From Rikenellaceae bacterium (lineage in GTDB: Bacteria; Bacteroidota; Bacteroidia; Bacteroidales; Rikenellaceae), in NCBI GenBank assembly GCA_015060005.1, contig SUZI01000005.1, forward strand, positions 1 to 64,000: a DNA stretch of 64,000 nucleotides, in the 5' to 3' direction. Positions 7,460-16,718 of this stretch are shown here, in pieces; position 1 is the first letter of the stretch, and the number at the start of each line of letters is the position of its first letter. The notes beneath the pieces are model-generated. The model saw nothing but the letters and a program-made list of their open reading frames with translations, was not told where the DNA came from and did no database searches. The translations under genes and the position numbers were made by a program.

Positions 7460-8719
7460 CTATGCACCGAAGTTATCGAAGAGGATGTTCTCCGCAGGAA
7501 CGCCGAGGCTGTCGAGCATATTTACAACAGCCGAAGCCATCATCGGAGGTCCACACATAAGGTAGATACATCCCTCTGGATCCTCGTGATTCTTCAGATA
7601 GTTCTCGTACAACACGTTGTGAACGAAACCTACCTTATACTCTACACCCGCTGCATCTGCTGCTGGGTCGGGACGGTCCAACGCCAAGTGGAACTTGAAG
7701 TTAGGGAACTCCTTCTCGATAGCAGCGAAGTCCTCCAAGTAGAATGCCTCCTTGAGTGAACGAGCACCATACCAGAAGGTAACAGGACGCTTTGTCTTCT
7801 CGGTCTTGAACAAGTGCATCAAGTGGCTACGCATAGGAGCCATACCAGCACCACCACCGATAAATACCAACTCCTGAGTATCAGGCAGGTTGTCTGGCAA
7901 GAAGAACTCGCCATAAGGGCCCGAAATGGTAATCTTATCGCCTGGCTTGAGCGAGTAGATGTATGACGAACATACACCTGGGTTAACATTCATAAAGCCA
8001 CCTGTAGCACGGTCAAATGGAGGTGTTGCGATACGCACGTTGAGCTTGATGACGTTACCCTCGGCAGGATATGTAGCACAAGAGTAAGCACGCACCTGAG
8101 GCTCTGGGTTGACCATCTTCAAATCGAAGACGTGCATCTTCTCCCAATCCTCGCGGTACTCGGCATCAACGTCGATATCCTTATAGTCCACTGTGATGGC
8201 TGGCACATCAATCTGGATGTAACCACCGCTGCGGAAGTTCAAATCCTCGCCCTCAGGCAACTTAACAACGAACTCCTTGATGAAGGTAGCTACGTTGTGG
8301 TTAGATACGACCTCGCACTCCCACTTCTTGATAGACAAGACTGAAGCAGGAACTGCAATCTTCATATTCTCCTTGACCTTAACCTGGCAGCCTAAACGCC
8401 ACTTCTGCTGAATCTGCTTACGGTTGAAGAAGCCGACCTCGGTAGGGAGAATCTCGCCTCCACCCTCCAAGACCTGGCACTTGCACTGACCACAAGCACC
8501 CTTACCACCACAAGCCGAAGGGAGGAAGATACCCTCAGCTGTCAAGGTGTTCAACAGTGTGTTACCACCAGCTACGGTCAACACTTTATTTCCATCGTTG
8601 ATATCGATAGTTACATCTCCCGATGTAGTAAGTTTAGCCTTTGCAAAGAGAAGCAATGCAACCAAAACGAGGATGACTGCAAGAAAGGCAACTATCGCAT
8701 AAATAATTGTAGTAAACAT
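7460..8719 (-). CDS. nqrF: Na+-NQR subunit F (NADH dehydrogenase flavoprotein)
   Basis: The electron entry subunit of the sodium-pumping NADH:quinone oxidoreductase. In its 419 residues are an N-terminal membrane anchor (about 5-27), a 2Fe-2S ferredoxin domain with cysteines in CGGKGACGQC near residues 70-79 and a fourth in RLGCQV near 111, an FAD domain with RAYSCAT, and an NAD-binding part with GGGAGMAPMRSH and CGPPMM. It ends in the family-typical FDNFGA. It is last in nqrABCDEF, 20 bp after nqrE, and followed by a terminator. Confidence 0.97.
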   Translation of the reverse strand: MFTTIIYAIVAFLAVILVLVALLLFAKAKLTTSGDVTIDINDGNKVLTVAGGNTLLNTLTAEGIFLPSACGGKGACGQCKCQVLEGGGEILPTEVGFFNRKQIQQKWRLGCQVKVKENMKIAVPASVLSIKKWECEVVSNHNVATFIKEFVVKLPEGEDLNFRSGGYIQIDVPAITVDYKDIDVDAEYREDWEKMHVFDLKMVNPEPQVRAYSCATYPAEGNVIKLNVRIATPPFDRATGGFMNVNPGVCSSYIYSLKPGDKITISGPYGEFFLPDNLPDTQELVFIGGGAGMAPMRSHLMHLFKTEKTKRPVTFWYGARSLKEAFYLEDFAAIEKEFPNFKFHLALDRPDPAADAAGVEYKVGFVHNVLYENYLKNHEDPEGCIYLMCGPPMMASAVVNMLDSLGVPAENILFDNFGA

Positions 8720-8739
8720 CTCTTATTCTCTTTTATAGG

Positions 8740-9348
8740 TTACAACTTAATACCACTGAAGATCATAAACGCAATACCCATCAGACCTGTGATGATGAAA
8801 GCGATACCTGGACCCTTCAGTGCCGCAGGGATGTTAGAGTACTGCAGACGCTCACGGATAGCAGCCATCATAACGATAGCGATAGCCCAACCCAAGCCTG
8901 AGCCAAGACCATAGACTATGCTGTCGACAATGCCGCTAATCTCGCCGCCCTCGACCTTCTGCTGCATAAAGAGCGAACCACCGAGGATAGCACAGTTAAC
9001 CGCAATCAACGGGAGGAAGATACCCAACTGATTGTAGAGCGATGGCGAGAACTTCTCGACAACCATCTCCACCAGCTGCACAAACGATGCGATAACAGCG
9101 ATGAAGACGATGAAGGTCAAAAAGCTCAGGTCAACACCCTTAATCAAAGCGTTAGGAGCCAACACATACTCATTGAGGAGATAGTTCAAAGGTACAGTCA
9201 TCAACATAACGAAGATAACGGCAGCACCCAATCCCAATGCAGTCTTTACGTTCTTCGATACGGCAATGTATGAACACATACCGAAGAAGAAGGCGAAGAC
9301 CATATTGTCGATGAAAATCGACTTAATAAAAAGATTCAATGTTTCCAT
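8740..9348 (-). CDS. nqrE: Na+-NQR subunit E
   Basis: A six-span inner-membrane subunit of 202 residues that, with NqrD, holds an intersubunit iron centre. Spans are evident along the sequence, for example NMVFAFFFGMCSYIAV and LGIFLPLIAVNCAILGGSLF. The conserved cysteines in MCSYIAV and NCAILGG, in half-inverted repeats, fit the NqrD/NqrE family. It lies 10 bp after nqrD and 20 bp before nqrF. Confidence 0.97.
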   Translation of the reverse strand: METLNLFIKSIFIDNMVFAFFFGMCSYIAVSKNVKTALGLGAAVIFVMLMTVPLNYLLNEYVLAPNALIKGVDLSFLTFIVFIAVIASFVQLVEMVVEKFSPSLYNQLGIFLPLIAVNCAILGGSLFMQQKVEGGEISGIVDSIVYGLGSGLGWAIAIVMMAAIRERLQYSNIPAALKGPGIAFIITGLMGIAFMIFSGIKL

Positions 9349-9358
9349 ACTCTACCTC

Positions 9359-9973
9359 CTATTTTTCCTGCAAATCCTTGTTAAACGAACGATGTACCCA
9401 GATGATGACACCTACGATGATAAGTGCCATAGGAGGGAACAACATAATACCCACATTTGAGTAGCCAGCCTCATAGAAGCTCTCAGGGATAACCTTGATA
9501 CCAAACAAGCTACCTGAGCCGAACAACTCACGGAAGAAGGCAATAATCACGAGGATTGCCATATAACCCAAACCATTACCGATACCGTCGAGGAACGAAG
9601 CCCAAGGCTTGTTACCGAGTGCATAAGCCTCGACACGACCCATAATGATACAGTTTGTAATAATCAGACCAACGTATACCGACAACTGCTTCGACACGTC
9701 GTAAACAAATGCCTTCAACACCTGGTCAACCAAAATAACCAACGCAGCGATAACAACCAACTGTACGATGATACGGATGCGTGATGGAATACCATTACGC
9801 AGGAGCGACATCACCAAGTTAGCGAATGCTGTAACGACCATAACCGAGAGACCCATAACGAATGCAGGCTCCAACTTAACGGTTACGGCAAGAGCCGAAC
9901 AGATACCCAGAATCTGTACAATGATCGGGTTGTTCGCACTCAGCGGACCTGTCACATTTTTCAAATTACTCAT
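9359..9973 (-). CDS. nqrD: Na+-NQR subunit D
   Basis: A 204-residue integral membrane subunit, paralogous to NqrE, with six spans. The family-specific segments NPIIVQILGICSALAVT and GLIITNCIIMGRVEA carry the two conserved cysteines that bind the shared iron centre. Its start overlaps the end of nqrC by 8 bp, suggesting translational coupling. Confidence 0.97.
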   Translation of the reverse strand: MSNLKNVTGPLSANNPIIVQILGICSALAVTVKLEPAFVMGLSVMVVTAFANLVMSLLRNGIPSRIRIIVQLVVIAALVILVDQVLKAFVYDVSKQLSVYVGLIITNCIIMGRVEAYALGNKPWASFLDGIGNGLGYMAILVIIAFFRELFGSGSLFGIKVIPESFYEAGYSNVGIMLFPPMALIIVGVIIWVHRSFNKDLQEK

Positions 9974-10754
9974 TGCTCTGCTCTATTTTATCGTTAGACA
10001 CTTCAACAGCCTCTACCTTAACCTCCTCTGTAACAGGGATAAGCTCCACAGGCTCCTCCACATTGATAGGAGCCGCTGCTGGCTTGAGGTAGCCAACATA
10101 GTTAGCAAGGCTGTTCTTAAACATATCGGTTACACCGTCGCAGGTCTTGGTACCGCCCGAGATAGCATCAACCTCGTTGACACTACCCACAGTAGCACCA
10201 CCCTTCTTAACGATGATACCTGTCAACTCGCCATCGACGAAAATCTGCTTGCCTACATACTGAGCCTGGTGAGCATCACTTGCAATCTCAGCACCCAAGC
10301 CTGGAGTCTCGCCCTGGTGGTCCATAACGACACCCTTAATGGTGTTCTTATCCTGCTCCAAAGCTACATAGCCCCAGATAGGACCCCACAGACCATTACC
10401 TGTCAATGGAATAACAACGCAACCATTCTTAGCCTCGAAGAGAGGGAACTCTCCTTTAGCAAACGAATCCTTGAGCTTGCCAAGAGCCTCGAAAACTGCC
10501 TTCTCCTCGGTTTTGATGACATTACCCTCAGCGTCGATGATAGAAGCCTTAGCGATGACATCCTCATACTTTGCTGTCTCGGGATTCTCGCCCAGAGCCT
10601 TCACAATCTGAGTCTGCTTCTCATTCAAAGCATTTGCATCCTGGTAAGGTTTAAGACTAAGTGCAGCAACTGCGAGCAGAATAGCCACAATAACAACCAT
10701 CACTACAGAGTAGGTGATGATATACGCATTACTATTTACATTTATCTTTCCCAT
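9966..10754 (-). CDS. nqrC: Na+-NQR subunit C (covalent FMN)
   Basis: A periplasm-facing flavoprotein subunit of 262 residues, anchored by one N-terminal span (about 12-35). The FMN attachment motif appears as DAISGGTKT, in which the threonine after SGG should carry FMN; the usual form is SGAT, so the Gly-Gly variant is slightly unusual. The last 45 or so residues form a Glu/Val/Pro-rich extension (EEPVELIPVTEEVKVEAVEV) past the FMN domain. The gap to nqrB is 6 bp. No apbE flavin transferase is seen in the window. Confidence 0.96.
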   Translation of the reverse strand: MGKINVNSNAYIITYSVVMVVIVAILLAVAALSLKPYQDANALNEKQTQIVKALGENPETAKYEDVIAKASIIDAEGNVIKTEEKAVFEALGKLKDSFAKGEFPLFEAKNGCVVIPLTGNGLWGPIWGYVALEQDKNTIKGVVMDHQGETPGLGAEIASDAHQAQYVGKQIFVDGELTGIIVKKGGATVGSVNEVDAISGGTKTCDGVTDMFKNSLANYVGYLKPAAAPINVEEPVELIPVTEEVKVEAVEVSNDKIEQSNE

Positions 10755-10760
10755 ACTCTA

Positions 10761-11900
10761 CTATTTCTTAATAAGTTTCTTACGACGACTGATATTAGCC
10801 TCTACAACGAAGTAATCGATGGTAGGAGCAAGTGCGTTCATAAAGAGGATAGCCAACATCATACCCTCGGGATATGCTGGATTAACCACACGTACCAGAA
10901 CTGCCAACGCACCTGTCATAAAGCCTACGATATACTTACCGGTGTTAGTCTGAGCCGATGTTACAGGGTCGGTAGCCATAAACACAGCACCGAAAGCGAA
11001 ACCACCAACCAAGACGTGGTAGTAAGCAGGAATCTCTGCCCACTCACCTACGCCACACACCTGGAACAAGTAACCGAGAGCCAAGCCACCAGCGAACACG
11101 CTGAGCATTGTACGCCAAGATGCTATACCCGTAAAGAGAAGGATTGCAGCACCTATGAGGATGCACAATGTAGAGGTCTCACCGAATGAGCCTGGGATGA
11201 AGCCGAGGAACGCATCCATAGCCGACCACTCCATAGCACCTGTGGTTGAGAGCTGCTCCAAAGCAGTTGCACCTGTAGCAGCATCGATACCCTCAGCTGT
11301 TACGCCCATCATACTCCAGTCCGAAGTCCATACCTTCTCACCCGACATCTGTGGAGTGAAGGCGAAGAATACGAAAGCACGTGCAACGAGTGCAGGGTTG
11401 AAGATATTCATACCTGTACCGCCGAATACCTCCTTACCGAAGACAACAGCGAAAGCTACACCCAAAGCAACCATCCACAGCGGAGTGCTCACGGGCATAA
11501 TCATAGGTATCAATAGACCTGTTACCAAGTAACCCTCGGCAACCTCCTCGCGACGAATCTGTGCGTAGATAATCTCGATAGTCAAACCTACGATGTACGA
11601 CACTGCAACCATAGGAAGCACGCGTACCAAACCGTAGAAGAACGCATTTACACCAGCCAAGCCAACCTGAGCACCTGCCCAATAGCAGCCGAAGAAGAAG
11701 GCTGGAAGAAGTGCCAAAATAACAACCGACATTGTACGCTTGATATCGTTACAATCGCGGATATGAGCACCACGCTTAGTCGTTGTGTTAGGCACGAAAA
11801 GGAAGGTCTCAAAAGCATCGAATGTAGATGCTAAGAAACCGAGCTTACCTCCCTCCGAGAAGGTAGGCTTCATCTTGTCAACTAATTTTCTCAATCCCAT
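10761..11900 (-). CDS. nqrB: Na+-NQR subunit B (covalent FMN, membrane core)
   Basis: The central membrane subunit that carries a covalent FMN and takes part in sodium and quinone handling. It has 379 residues and about ten spans. The FMN attachment motif is visible as AATGATALEQ; the second threonine is the expected acceptor. NPALVARAFVFFAF and MATDPVTSAQTNTGK are family-typical. It lies 3 bp after nqrA and 6 bp before nqrC. Confidence 0.97.
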   Translation of the reverse strand: MGLRKLVDKMKPTFSEGGKLGFLASTFDAFETFLFVPNTTTKRGAHIRDCNDIKRTMSVVILALLPAFFFGCYWAGAQVGLAGVNAFFYGLVRVLPMVAVSYIVGLTIEIIYAQIRREEVAEGYLVTGLLIPMIMPVSTPLWMVALGVAFAVVFGKEVFGGTGMNIFNPALVARAFVFFAFTPQMSGEKVWTSDWSMMGVTAEGIDAATGATALEQLSTTGAMEWSAMDAFLGFIPGSFGETSTLCILIGAAILLFTGIASWRTMLSVFAGGLALGYLFQVCGVGEWAEIPAYYHVLVGGFAFGAVFMATDPVTSAQTNTGKYIVGFMTGALAVLVRVVNPAYPEGMMLAILFMNALAPTIDYFVVEANISRRKKLIKK

Positions 11901-11903
11901 ACC

Positions 11904-13259
11904 TTAGCACTCCTTAATCATTAAGTTAATACTCTCACGAACCAACTGCTGAATCTCAGTCTTCGATGGGTCAACGAACTCACACAGAGCTACATCCTCC
12001 TCTACTATCTCGTAGATACCGAGGTTCTCCATCTTGTCAATGTCCTTGGCAATCATAGCCTTGAACAAATACATAGGATAGATATCCATAGGCAGATACT
12101 GCTCGAAAAGACCTGTTACAACGAATGCACGTGGACCACCATTGAGGTTGGTGTCGAGCTTATACTCCTTCTTAGGGCAGAGCCAAGAGAAGTAAGAGCG
12201 TGAAACAGAGAACTTCTTGAAACGAGGCATAGCCCAACCGAGCATCTCATACTTGTCGCCCTCGGGGATAAGGGTTATCTGATGAGCCTTGGCAGTAAGG
12301 AAGCCCTCCTCGCCAACATTGACACCTGTCAAGACGTTACCAGAGATGTAGCGAACGGTGTCGCCCTCCTTCTGAGCCTTCACATTGCCCTTGACGATAG
12401 ATGCAATAGGAGCACCGCTCACTACGCGGTAGTACTGAGGATTGCTAACCTCGCTACCTGTCAGTGCGATAACCTTGTGCATATCAACCTTTCCTGTAGC
12501 AAACAGGCGACCGATGAGGACAACATCCTGGATGTTTACTGTCCACACGATATCACCCTTAGCGATACGGTCGATGTGATGAATCTGAACACCTACATTA
12601 CCCACAGGGTGCTTACCCTCGAAGGTGTGGAGTTCTACGTTGTTAAGTGTAGTCATCTCACCCTCGGCTTTAGCACGCAAAGAGAGGTGAACAGGAGCAC
12701 CAGCCAACTTTGAGAGCACCTCCAAGCCCTTCTGGAGGAACTTCTCCTCGCCCCTCAAGGCAAAGTTGAAGTCGGGAGCCAAAGGGGCTGAGTCAAAGGC
12801 TGATACATAGATAGCCTTTGGAGTGTCAGTCGGATTGGCAATGATTCCGTAAGGACGCTGCTGAATCATTGTCCACAAACCTGATTTGAGCAATGTCTCG
12901 ATAACCTCTTCGCGACCTGCCTTATGCAAGTCCAAAGTAGCAAACTCCTCCGATGTAAGCTCACCGTCTGATGCAATCGTTACGTTGAGAATCTTACGCT
13001 TCTCACCACGATTTACAGCCGACACAGTACCGCTGACAGGCGAACAGAACAATACTCGCTCGTTGTTCTTATCGAAGAACAGAGGAGTACCAGCCTTAAC
13101 CTCAGCACCGACCTTCACCAACATCTTAGGGGTAACGCCATCATAGTCCAGCGGAGAGACTGCATACTCCTTAGCCAATGGTGCATCCACCAATGTCTGT
13201 GCAGCCTTACCCTGAAGGTTGATGTCGAGACCTTTTCGTAGTTTAATGATTTTCGACAT
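11904..13259 (-). CDS. nqrA: Na+-NQR subunit A
   Basis: The hydrophilic cytoplasmic subunit, 451 residues, first of the six-gene operon. It starts with the family-typical KIIKLRKGLDINLQGKA and has barrel-sandwich and SLBB-like regions related to RnfC/NuoF; it has no transmembrane segment. Together the complex oxidises NADH, reduces (mena)quinone and exports Na+. The probable promoter element lies at 13333-13340 in the intergenic space shared with the divergent TatD-type gene. Confidence 0.97.
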   Translation of the reverse strand: MSKIIKLRKGLDINLQGKAAQTLVDAPLAKEYAVSPLDYDGVTPKMLVKVGAEVKAGTPLFFDKNNERVLFCSPVSGTVSAVNRGEKRKILNVTIASDGELTSEEFATLDLHKAGREEVIETLLKSGLWTMIQQRPYGIIANPTDTPKAIYVSAFDSAPLAPDFNFALRGEEKFLQKGLEVLSKLAGAPVHLSLRAKAEGEMTTLNNVELHTFEGKHPVGNVGVQIHHIDRIAKGDIVWTVNIQDVVLIGRLFATGKVDMHKVIALTGSEVSNPQYYRVVSGAPIASIVKGNVKAQKEGDTVRYISGNVLTGVNVGEEGFLTAKAHQITLIPEGDKYEMLGWAMPRFKKFSVSRSYFSWLCPKKEYKLDTNLNGGPRAFVVTGLFEQYLPMDIYPMYLFKAMIAKDIDKMENLGIYEIVEEDVALCEFVDPSKTEIQQLVRESINLMIKEC

Positions 13260-13332
13260 AGTTTGTAATTAAATGAATGAATATTTTAGTGTGTCTTTTA
13301 GTTTTTGACTTTTCCTCGCACTATAAATCACG

Positions 13333-13340
13333 CAAAGGTA
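13333..13340 (-). promoter_or_regulatory. Candidate -7 element of the nqr operon
   Basis: TACCTTTG on the minus strand (13340-13333) matches TAnnTTTG. It is 74 bases before the nqrA ATG. No clear -33 TTTG is seen at the usual distance. Confidence 0.45.
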
Positions 13341-13415
13341 GGCAATTTTTCCGACATCTCATAATATAAATAGGTATTATTTTTCAAAATTTTTAGCAAT
13401 TTTCTATTTTTTGGT

Positions 13416-13423
13416 TAACTTTG
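13416..13423 (+). promoter_or_regulatory. -7 element immediately before the TatD-type gene
   Basis: TAACTTTG (13416-13423) matches TAnnTTTG and ends only 4 bases before the ATG at 13428. If used, the transcript would start at or next to the start codon, so the message would be leaderless. The -33 position has only a T-rich stretch. Confidence 0.45.
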
Positions 13424-13427
13424 TAAT

Positions 13428-14015
13428 ATGAATTGCTATGTCGACATACATACCCACCACCCTACGGGACAACATATTGAGCCCAGGGGCGTGGGCATAC
13501 ATCCCTGGGACGCAGAGCGTTATGCAAGCTGTGAGCTATTGTTGGGCGACGAGGCTACTACGGCAGAGCTTATAGGTGAGATAGGGCTTGACTTTGCGTG
13601 TGGGGTTGACCGACAGTTGCAGGAGCAGGTTTTTCGCCAGCAGTTGCTCATAGCGGAGCGGCTGCAAAAGCCCGTAGTATTACACTGTGTGAAAGCTTTT
13701 GAGCCTATGATGAATATACTCTCGGAGCATAAACTGCGAGCGGTGATTTTTCACGGATTTATAGGCTCGGCAGAACAGGCTCAGCGAGCTTTGGACAGGG
13801 GTTATTTCCTCTCATTTGGAGTTAATGTATTACGTTCACCAAAGAGCATTAAAGCTCTAAATATATGTCCTTTAGAGCAAATGTTCGTAGAGAGCGACGA
13901 GAGCCTCATACCCATAGCTGAGATATATGCCGAGATAGCTTGCTTGAGGGGTGTGGATGTAGCGGTATTAGCAGCTAAAACAGAGGAGAATTATAAGCGA
14001 ATTTTTGATAGATAA
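13428..14015 (+). CDS. TatD family metal-dependent hydrolase (short form)
   Basis: A TIM-barrel amidohydrolase-like nuclease relative, 195 residues against about 260 for E. coli TatD. The metal ligands are nevertheless visible in order: DIHTHH near the N-terminus, the Glu in GEIGLD, His in VVLHCV, His in VIFHGFIGS and Asp in FVESDES. The short length comes from trimmed loops, not an obvious truncation. The stop overlaps the next start as TAATG (14013-14017), so translation is probably coupled to tcdA. Whether the true substrate is DNA cannot be told. Confidence 0.85.
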   Translation: MNCYVDIHTHHPTGQHIEPRGVGIHPWDAERYASCELLLGDEATTAELIGEIGLDFACGVDRQLQEQVFRQQLLIAERLQKPVVLHCVKAFEPMMNILSEHKLRAVIFHGFIGSAEQAQRALDRGYFLSFGVNVLRSPKSIKALNICPLEQMFVESDESLIPIAEIYAEIACLRGVDVAVLAAKTEENYKRIFDR

Positions 14016-14740
14016 TGAATAGTGATTGGTTGGAGAGAACAGCCCTGCTTTTGGGCGAAGAGAAGTTGGCAAAATTGCAAAATGCCAATGTTCTGGTAGT
14101 CGGATTAGGAGGTGTAGGAGCATACGCCGCCGAGATGATTGCACGTGCCGGCGTAGGGCGTATGACCATAGCTGATGCCGACGTGGTCTCGGCTACCAAC
14201 ATCAACCGACAGCTCATAGCACTGCACTCTACTGTGGGTAAGCAAAAGACTGATTTGATGAGAGATAGATTGCTTGATGTAAACCCAAACATAAAGCTCC
14301 AGGTAGTCTCAAAATTCATCAAAGATGACGAGACTGATGCACTATTGGATAGCGATAAGTTTGACTTTGTGGTCGACGCAATAGACACCCTTTCGCCCAA
14401 GTTGGCTCTTATCAAGGGGGCTTTGGATAGAGGTATTCCGCTCGTGAGTTCGATGGGTGCAGGGGCAAAGACCGACCCTACGAAGATAGAGATTTTGGAT
14501 ATAGCCAAGACTCATCACTGTCCGTTAGCCCATATGTTGCGTAAGCGACTGCACAAGATTGGCATACGCAGTGGCTTCAAAGCGGTCTTCTCGCCCGAGC
14601 CCGTAAGAGAGGGCTCAATGGTGCTGTGTGAGGAGCAAAACAAGAAGTCAAACACGGGCACAATATCCTATATACCTGCTCTGTTTGGCATAGGTTGTGC
14701 GTCGGTTGTGATACGTCAACTAATAGATGAATTAAACTAA
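14015..14740 (+). CDS. tcdA: tRNA threonylcarbamoyladenosine dehydratase
   Basis: An E1/MoeB/ThiF-like adenylating enzyme that cyclises t6A37 in tRNAs to ct6A. The 241-residue protein begins WLERTALLLGEEKLAKLQ, followed by the nucleotide loop GLGGVGAYAAEMIARAGVG, then the NRQL motif and DAIDTLSPK, all typical of TcdA/CsdL. It overlaps the upstream gene by one base and lies 9 bp before a dehydrogenase gene. Another t6A-modifying enzyme, mtaB, is elsewhere in the window. Confidence 0.92.
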   Translation: MNSDWLERTALLLGEEKLAKLQNANVLVVGLGGVGAYAAEMIARAGVGRMTIADADVVSATNINRQLIALHSTVGKQKTDLMRDRLLDVNPNIKLQVVSKFIKDDETDALLDSDKFDFVVDAIDTLSPKLALIKGALDRGIPLVSSMGAGAKTDPTKIEILDIAKTHHCPLAHMLRKRLHKIGIRSGFKAVFSPEPVREGSMVLCEEQNKKSNTGTISYIPALFGIGCASVVIRQLIDELN

Positions 14741-14749
14741 TGTAACTAT

Positions 14750-15676
14750 ATGAAAATAGTATTTTTAGATGAGTATTCAGTTGCGGGACGCGATATGTCG
14801 TCCATAGCACGTTTTGGCGATTATGTCGGTTACAACATGACTCGCCCCGAGGAGGTCATTGAGCGTTGTGCAGGTGCCGAGATTGTCATAGCAAACAAGG
14901 TGGTATTATCGGCAGAGGTGATGCGTGCATTGCCCGAGCTGAAGCTAATATGTGTAGCTGCCACGGGAATGAACAATGTCGATTTGGAGGCTGCGGCAGC
15001 ACTCGGTATCGAGGTGCGTAATGCAGTTGGCTACTCTACATATTCGGTCGCAGAGACTACCCTATGCTCGGCTCTTGCCCTGCTGCGTGAGGTGGTATAT
15101 TACGACGAATACTTCCATTCGGGACGTTATGCCAAGAGCGACCGACCATTTAACTTTGACCGCCCTACATCGCAGATAAGAGGCAAAAAATGGGGTATCA
15201 TAGGCTTGGGTAACATAGGTCGTGAGGTGGCACGCCTTGCATCGGCTTTCGGCTGCGAGGTGAGCTATACATCCACTTCGGGCGTGGTACGCGAGGAGGA
15301 GTATCCTGCCCTGACGCTCGAGAAGTTACTTGCCGAGTCGGACATAGTATCTATTCACGCTCCACTTAATGCAAAGACACTTAATCTTCTGGGTGAAAAA
15401 GAGTTATTGCTGATGAAACCTTCGGCAATAATTATTAATGTAGCACGTGGTGGCATAGTGAATGAGGAGGCATTGGCAGCTGCATTGGATGGTGGAGTAA
15501 TTCGCGGTGCGGCACTCGACGTGTTCTCTACGGAGCCACTCATCGATTCGCCTCTATATAAAATAAAGGAGCGACACAAGTTGCTTGCATCGCCCCATAA
15601 TGCCTGGTCTTCCGACGATGCCATAGACCGCCTGATAGGCTGCATCGCCAAAAATATTGAAGAGTTTTTAGGGTAG
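14750..15676 (+). CDS. D-isomer specific 2-hydroxyacid dehydrogenase
   Basis: An NAD(P)-dependent reductase of 2-keto acids, 308 residues. The Rossmann motif is GIIGLGNIGREVA near residue 150; the catalytic Arg is in NVARGGIV, the Glu in DVFSTEP and the His in SPHNAW, all present. Best guess within the family is a hydroxypyruvate/glycerate-type dehydrogenase, but D-lactate or other keto-acid use is possible. It is last in the tatD-like/tcdA operon. A terminator hairpin begins inside its last codons. Confidence 0.9.
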   Translation: MKIVFLDEYSVAGRDMSSIARFGDYVGYNMTRPEEVIERCAGAEIVIANKVVLSAEVMRALPELKLICVAATGMNNVDLEAAAALGIEVRNAVGYSTYSVAETTLCSALALLREVVYYDEYFHSGRYAKSDRPFNFDRPTSQIRGKKWGIIGLGNIGREVARLASAFGCEVSYTSTSGVVREEEYPALTLEKLLAESDIVSIHAPLNAKTLNLLGEKELLLMKPSAIIINVARGGIVNEEALAAALDGGVIRGAALDVFSTEPLIDSPLYKIKERHKLLASPHNAWSSDDAIDRLIGCIAKNIEEFLG

Positions 15677-15697
15677 GTTATCTTACCCTAATTTTTT
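15668..15697 (+). terminator. Terminator overlapping the dehydrogenase stop codon
   Basis: TTAGGGTA (15668-15675) pairs with TACCCTAA (15684-15691), followed by six T (15692-15697). The 5' arm covers the last codons and stop of the dehydrogenase; the 3' arm lies in the end of the convergent peptidase gene. Confidence 0.75.
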
Positions 15698-16706
15698 GTC
15701 CTATACGCAGGATAGTGGTCTCCTTGATACCATTGAGCTGGCAGAGTTTACGAACGGTAGTACCGTTATTGATAGCTATTCTGCCCAACGTGTCGCCACT
15801 GCGAACGGTGTGGTACTTACGTGCAGCAGCCTCGGCAGCTATACGCTTATCCTCCTCGTCGCTCTGTATCTCGACCTCGAAATCCTGTGTGAAGCGAGAT
15901 GACGAGTGAAAATAGGTGCGTTTGAGCAGGAAGGTCTCACGACGCAGCATACCTGTCTGGAAGTCAATAAGACGCTCTGCATCAAACGACAGACCGTGAT
16001 ATCGCATCTCAAAGTGGAGATGAGGGCCTGTGCTTCGACCAGAGTTACCTCCCTTGCCGATGACCTGTCCCGCAGTAACCCACTGATTAGGCTCTACGTT
16101 AATCTCCGAGAGGTGAGCATAGAAGGTCTCCAAGCCATTGTCGTGGCGGAGGACTATGAGGTTACCGTAGCCACGATTAGACTGCTGGATGACACGCACA
16201 CGACCATCAAAAGTGGCGTAGATAGGCTCGCCAATCTTCAACCCTATATCTGTTCCCTGGTGGGCACGACGTCGGCGGAAACCATATTTTGACGTTACAC
16301 GACCCTTATATGGATAGTGGTAGCTCTTGAGTGAGTCCACCAAATCAATAACGATAGAGATAGGCAAATCCTTGGTATCTACGTCGTATGGATTAAGGTC
16401 GGTGTTGCTCCAATTCTTGGTAAAGACAGTCTCGTCTAAAGCCGATATGTCGCGGTTGCGGATATAACGCCACGTGTTGTCGTTATAGAGCACGATGTTC
16501 AGTCCGGCATTAGATGAGGGGATGGTGTCGACAACCAACTCATCCATATCAATCTCTGGACCCGATGCTAATGGTACACGACGGATGACAATAGCATCAT
16601 CGGGCAGGGTGTCTGTATCGACTGTCATCTGCTCCTCGCTCTGGGCAGATACTGCCACGCATAGAAGCGTAGCAAATATCGAAAGTGTAGTCTTGAGTAT
16701 CTTCAT
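15678..16706 (-). CDS. M23 (LytM-type) metallopeptidase with C-terminal LysM
   Basis: A secreted cell-wall endopeptidase, 342 residues. It has a signal peptide (MKILKTTLSIFATLLCVAVSAQ), a Bacteroidales-type linker, then the peptidase M23 domain (about 130-240) with zinc ligands in HQGTDIG and HLHFE and the conserved GNLIVLRHDNG. A LysM peptidoglycan-binding repeat ends the protein (about 297-342, HTVRSGDTLGRIA). All metal ligands are present, so it is probably an active hydrolase. It is last in the minus-strand run that starts with yicC. Confidence 0.93.
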   Translation of the reverse strand: MKILKTTLSIFATLLCVAVSAQSEEQMTVDTDTLPDDAIVIRRVPLASGPEIDMDELVVDTIPSSNAGLNIVLYNDNTWRYIRNRDISALDETVFTKNWSNTDLNPYDVDTKDLPISIVIDLVDSLKSYHYPYKGRVTSKYGFRRRRAHQGTDIGLKIGEPIYATFDGRVRVIQQSNRGYGNLIVLRHDNGLETFYAHLSEINVEPNQWVTAGQVIGKGGNSGRSTGPHLHFEMRYHGLSFDAERLIDFQTGMLRRETFLLKRTYFHSSSRFTQDFEVEIQSDEEDKRIAAEAAARKYHTVRSGDTLGRIAINNGTTVRKLCQLNGIKETTILRIGQKIRVR

Positions 16707-16718
16707 TGTGGGTTAAAT

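Noticed and set aside
9768..11189. Long plus-strand open frame of 473 codons opposite nqrB/nqrC/nqrD
   Set aside because: It lies wholly antisense to well-supported nqr genes, shows no family motif and has the composition expected of a complementary frame.
13428..14015. TatD-type gene as a truncated pseudogene
   Set aside because: It is short, but every metal ligand is present in order and the stop overlaps the next start in a coupled arrangement.
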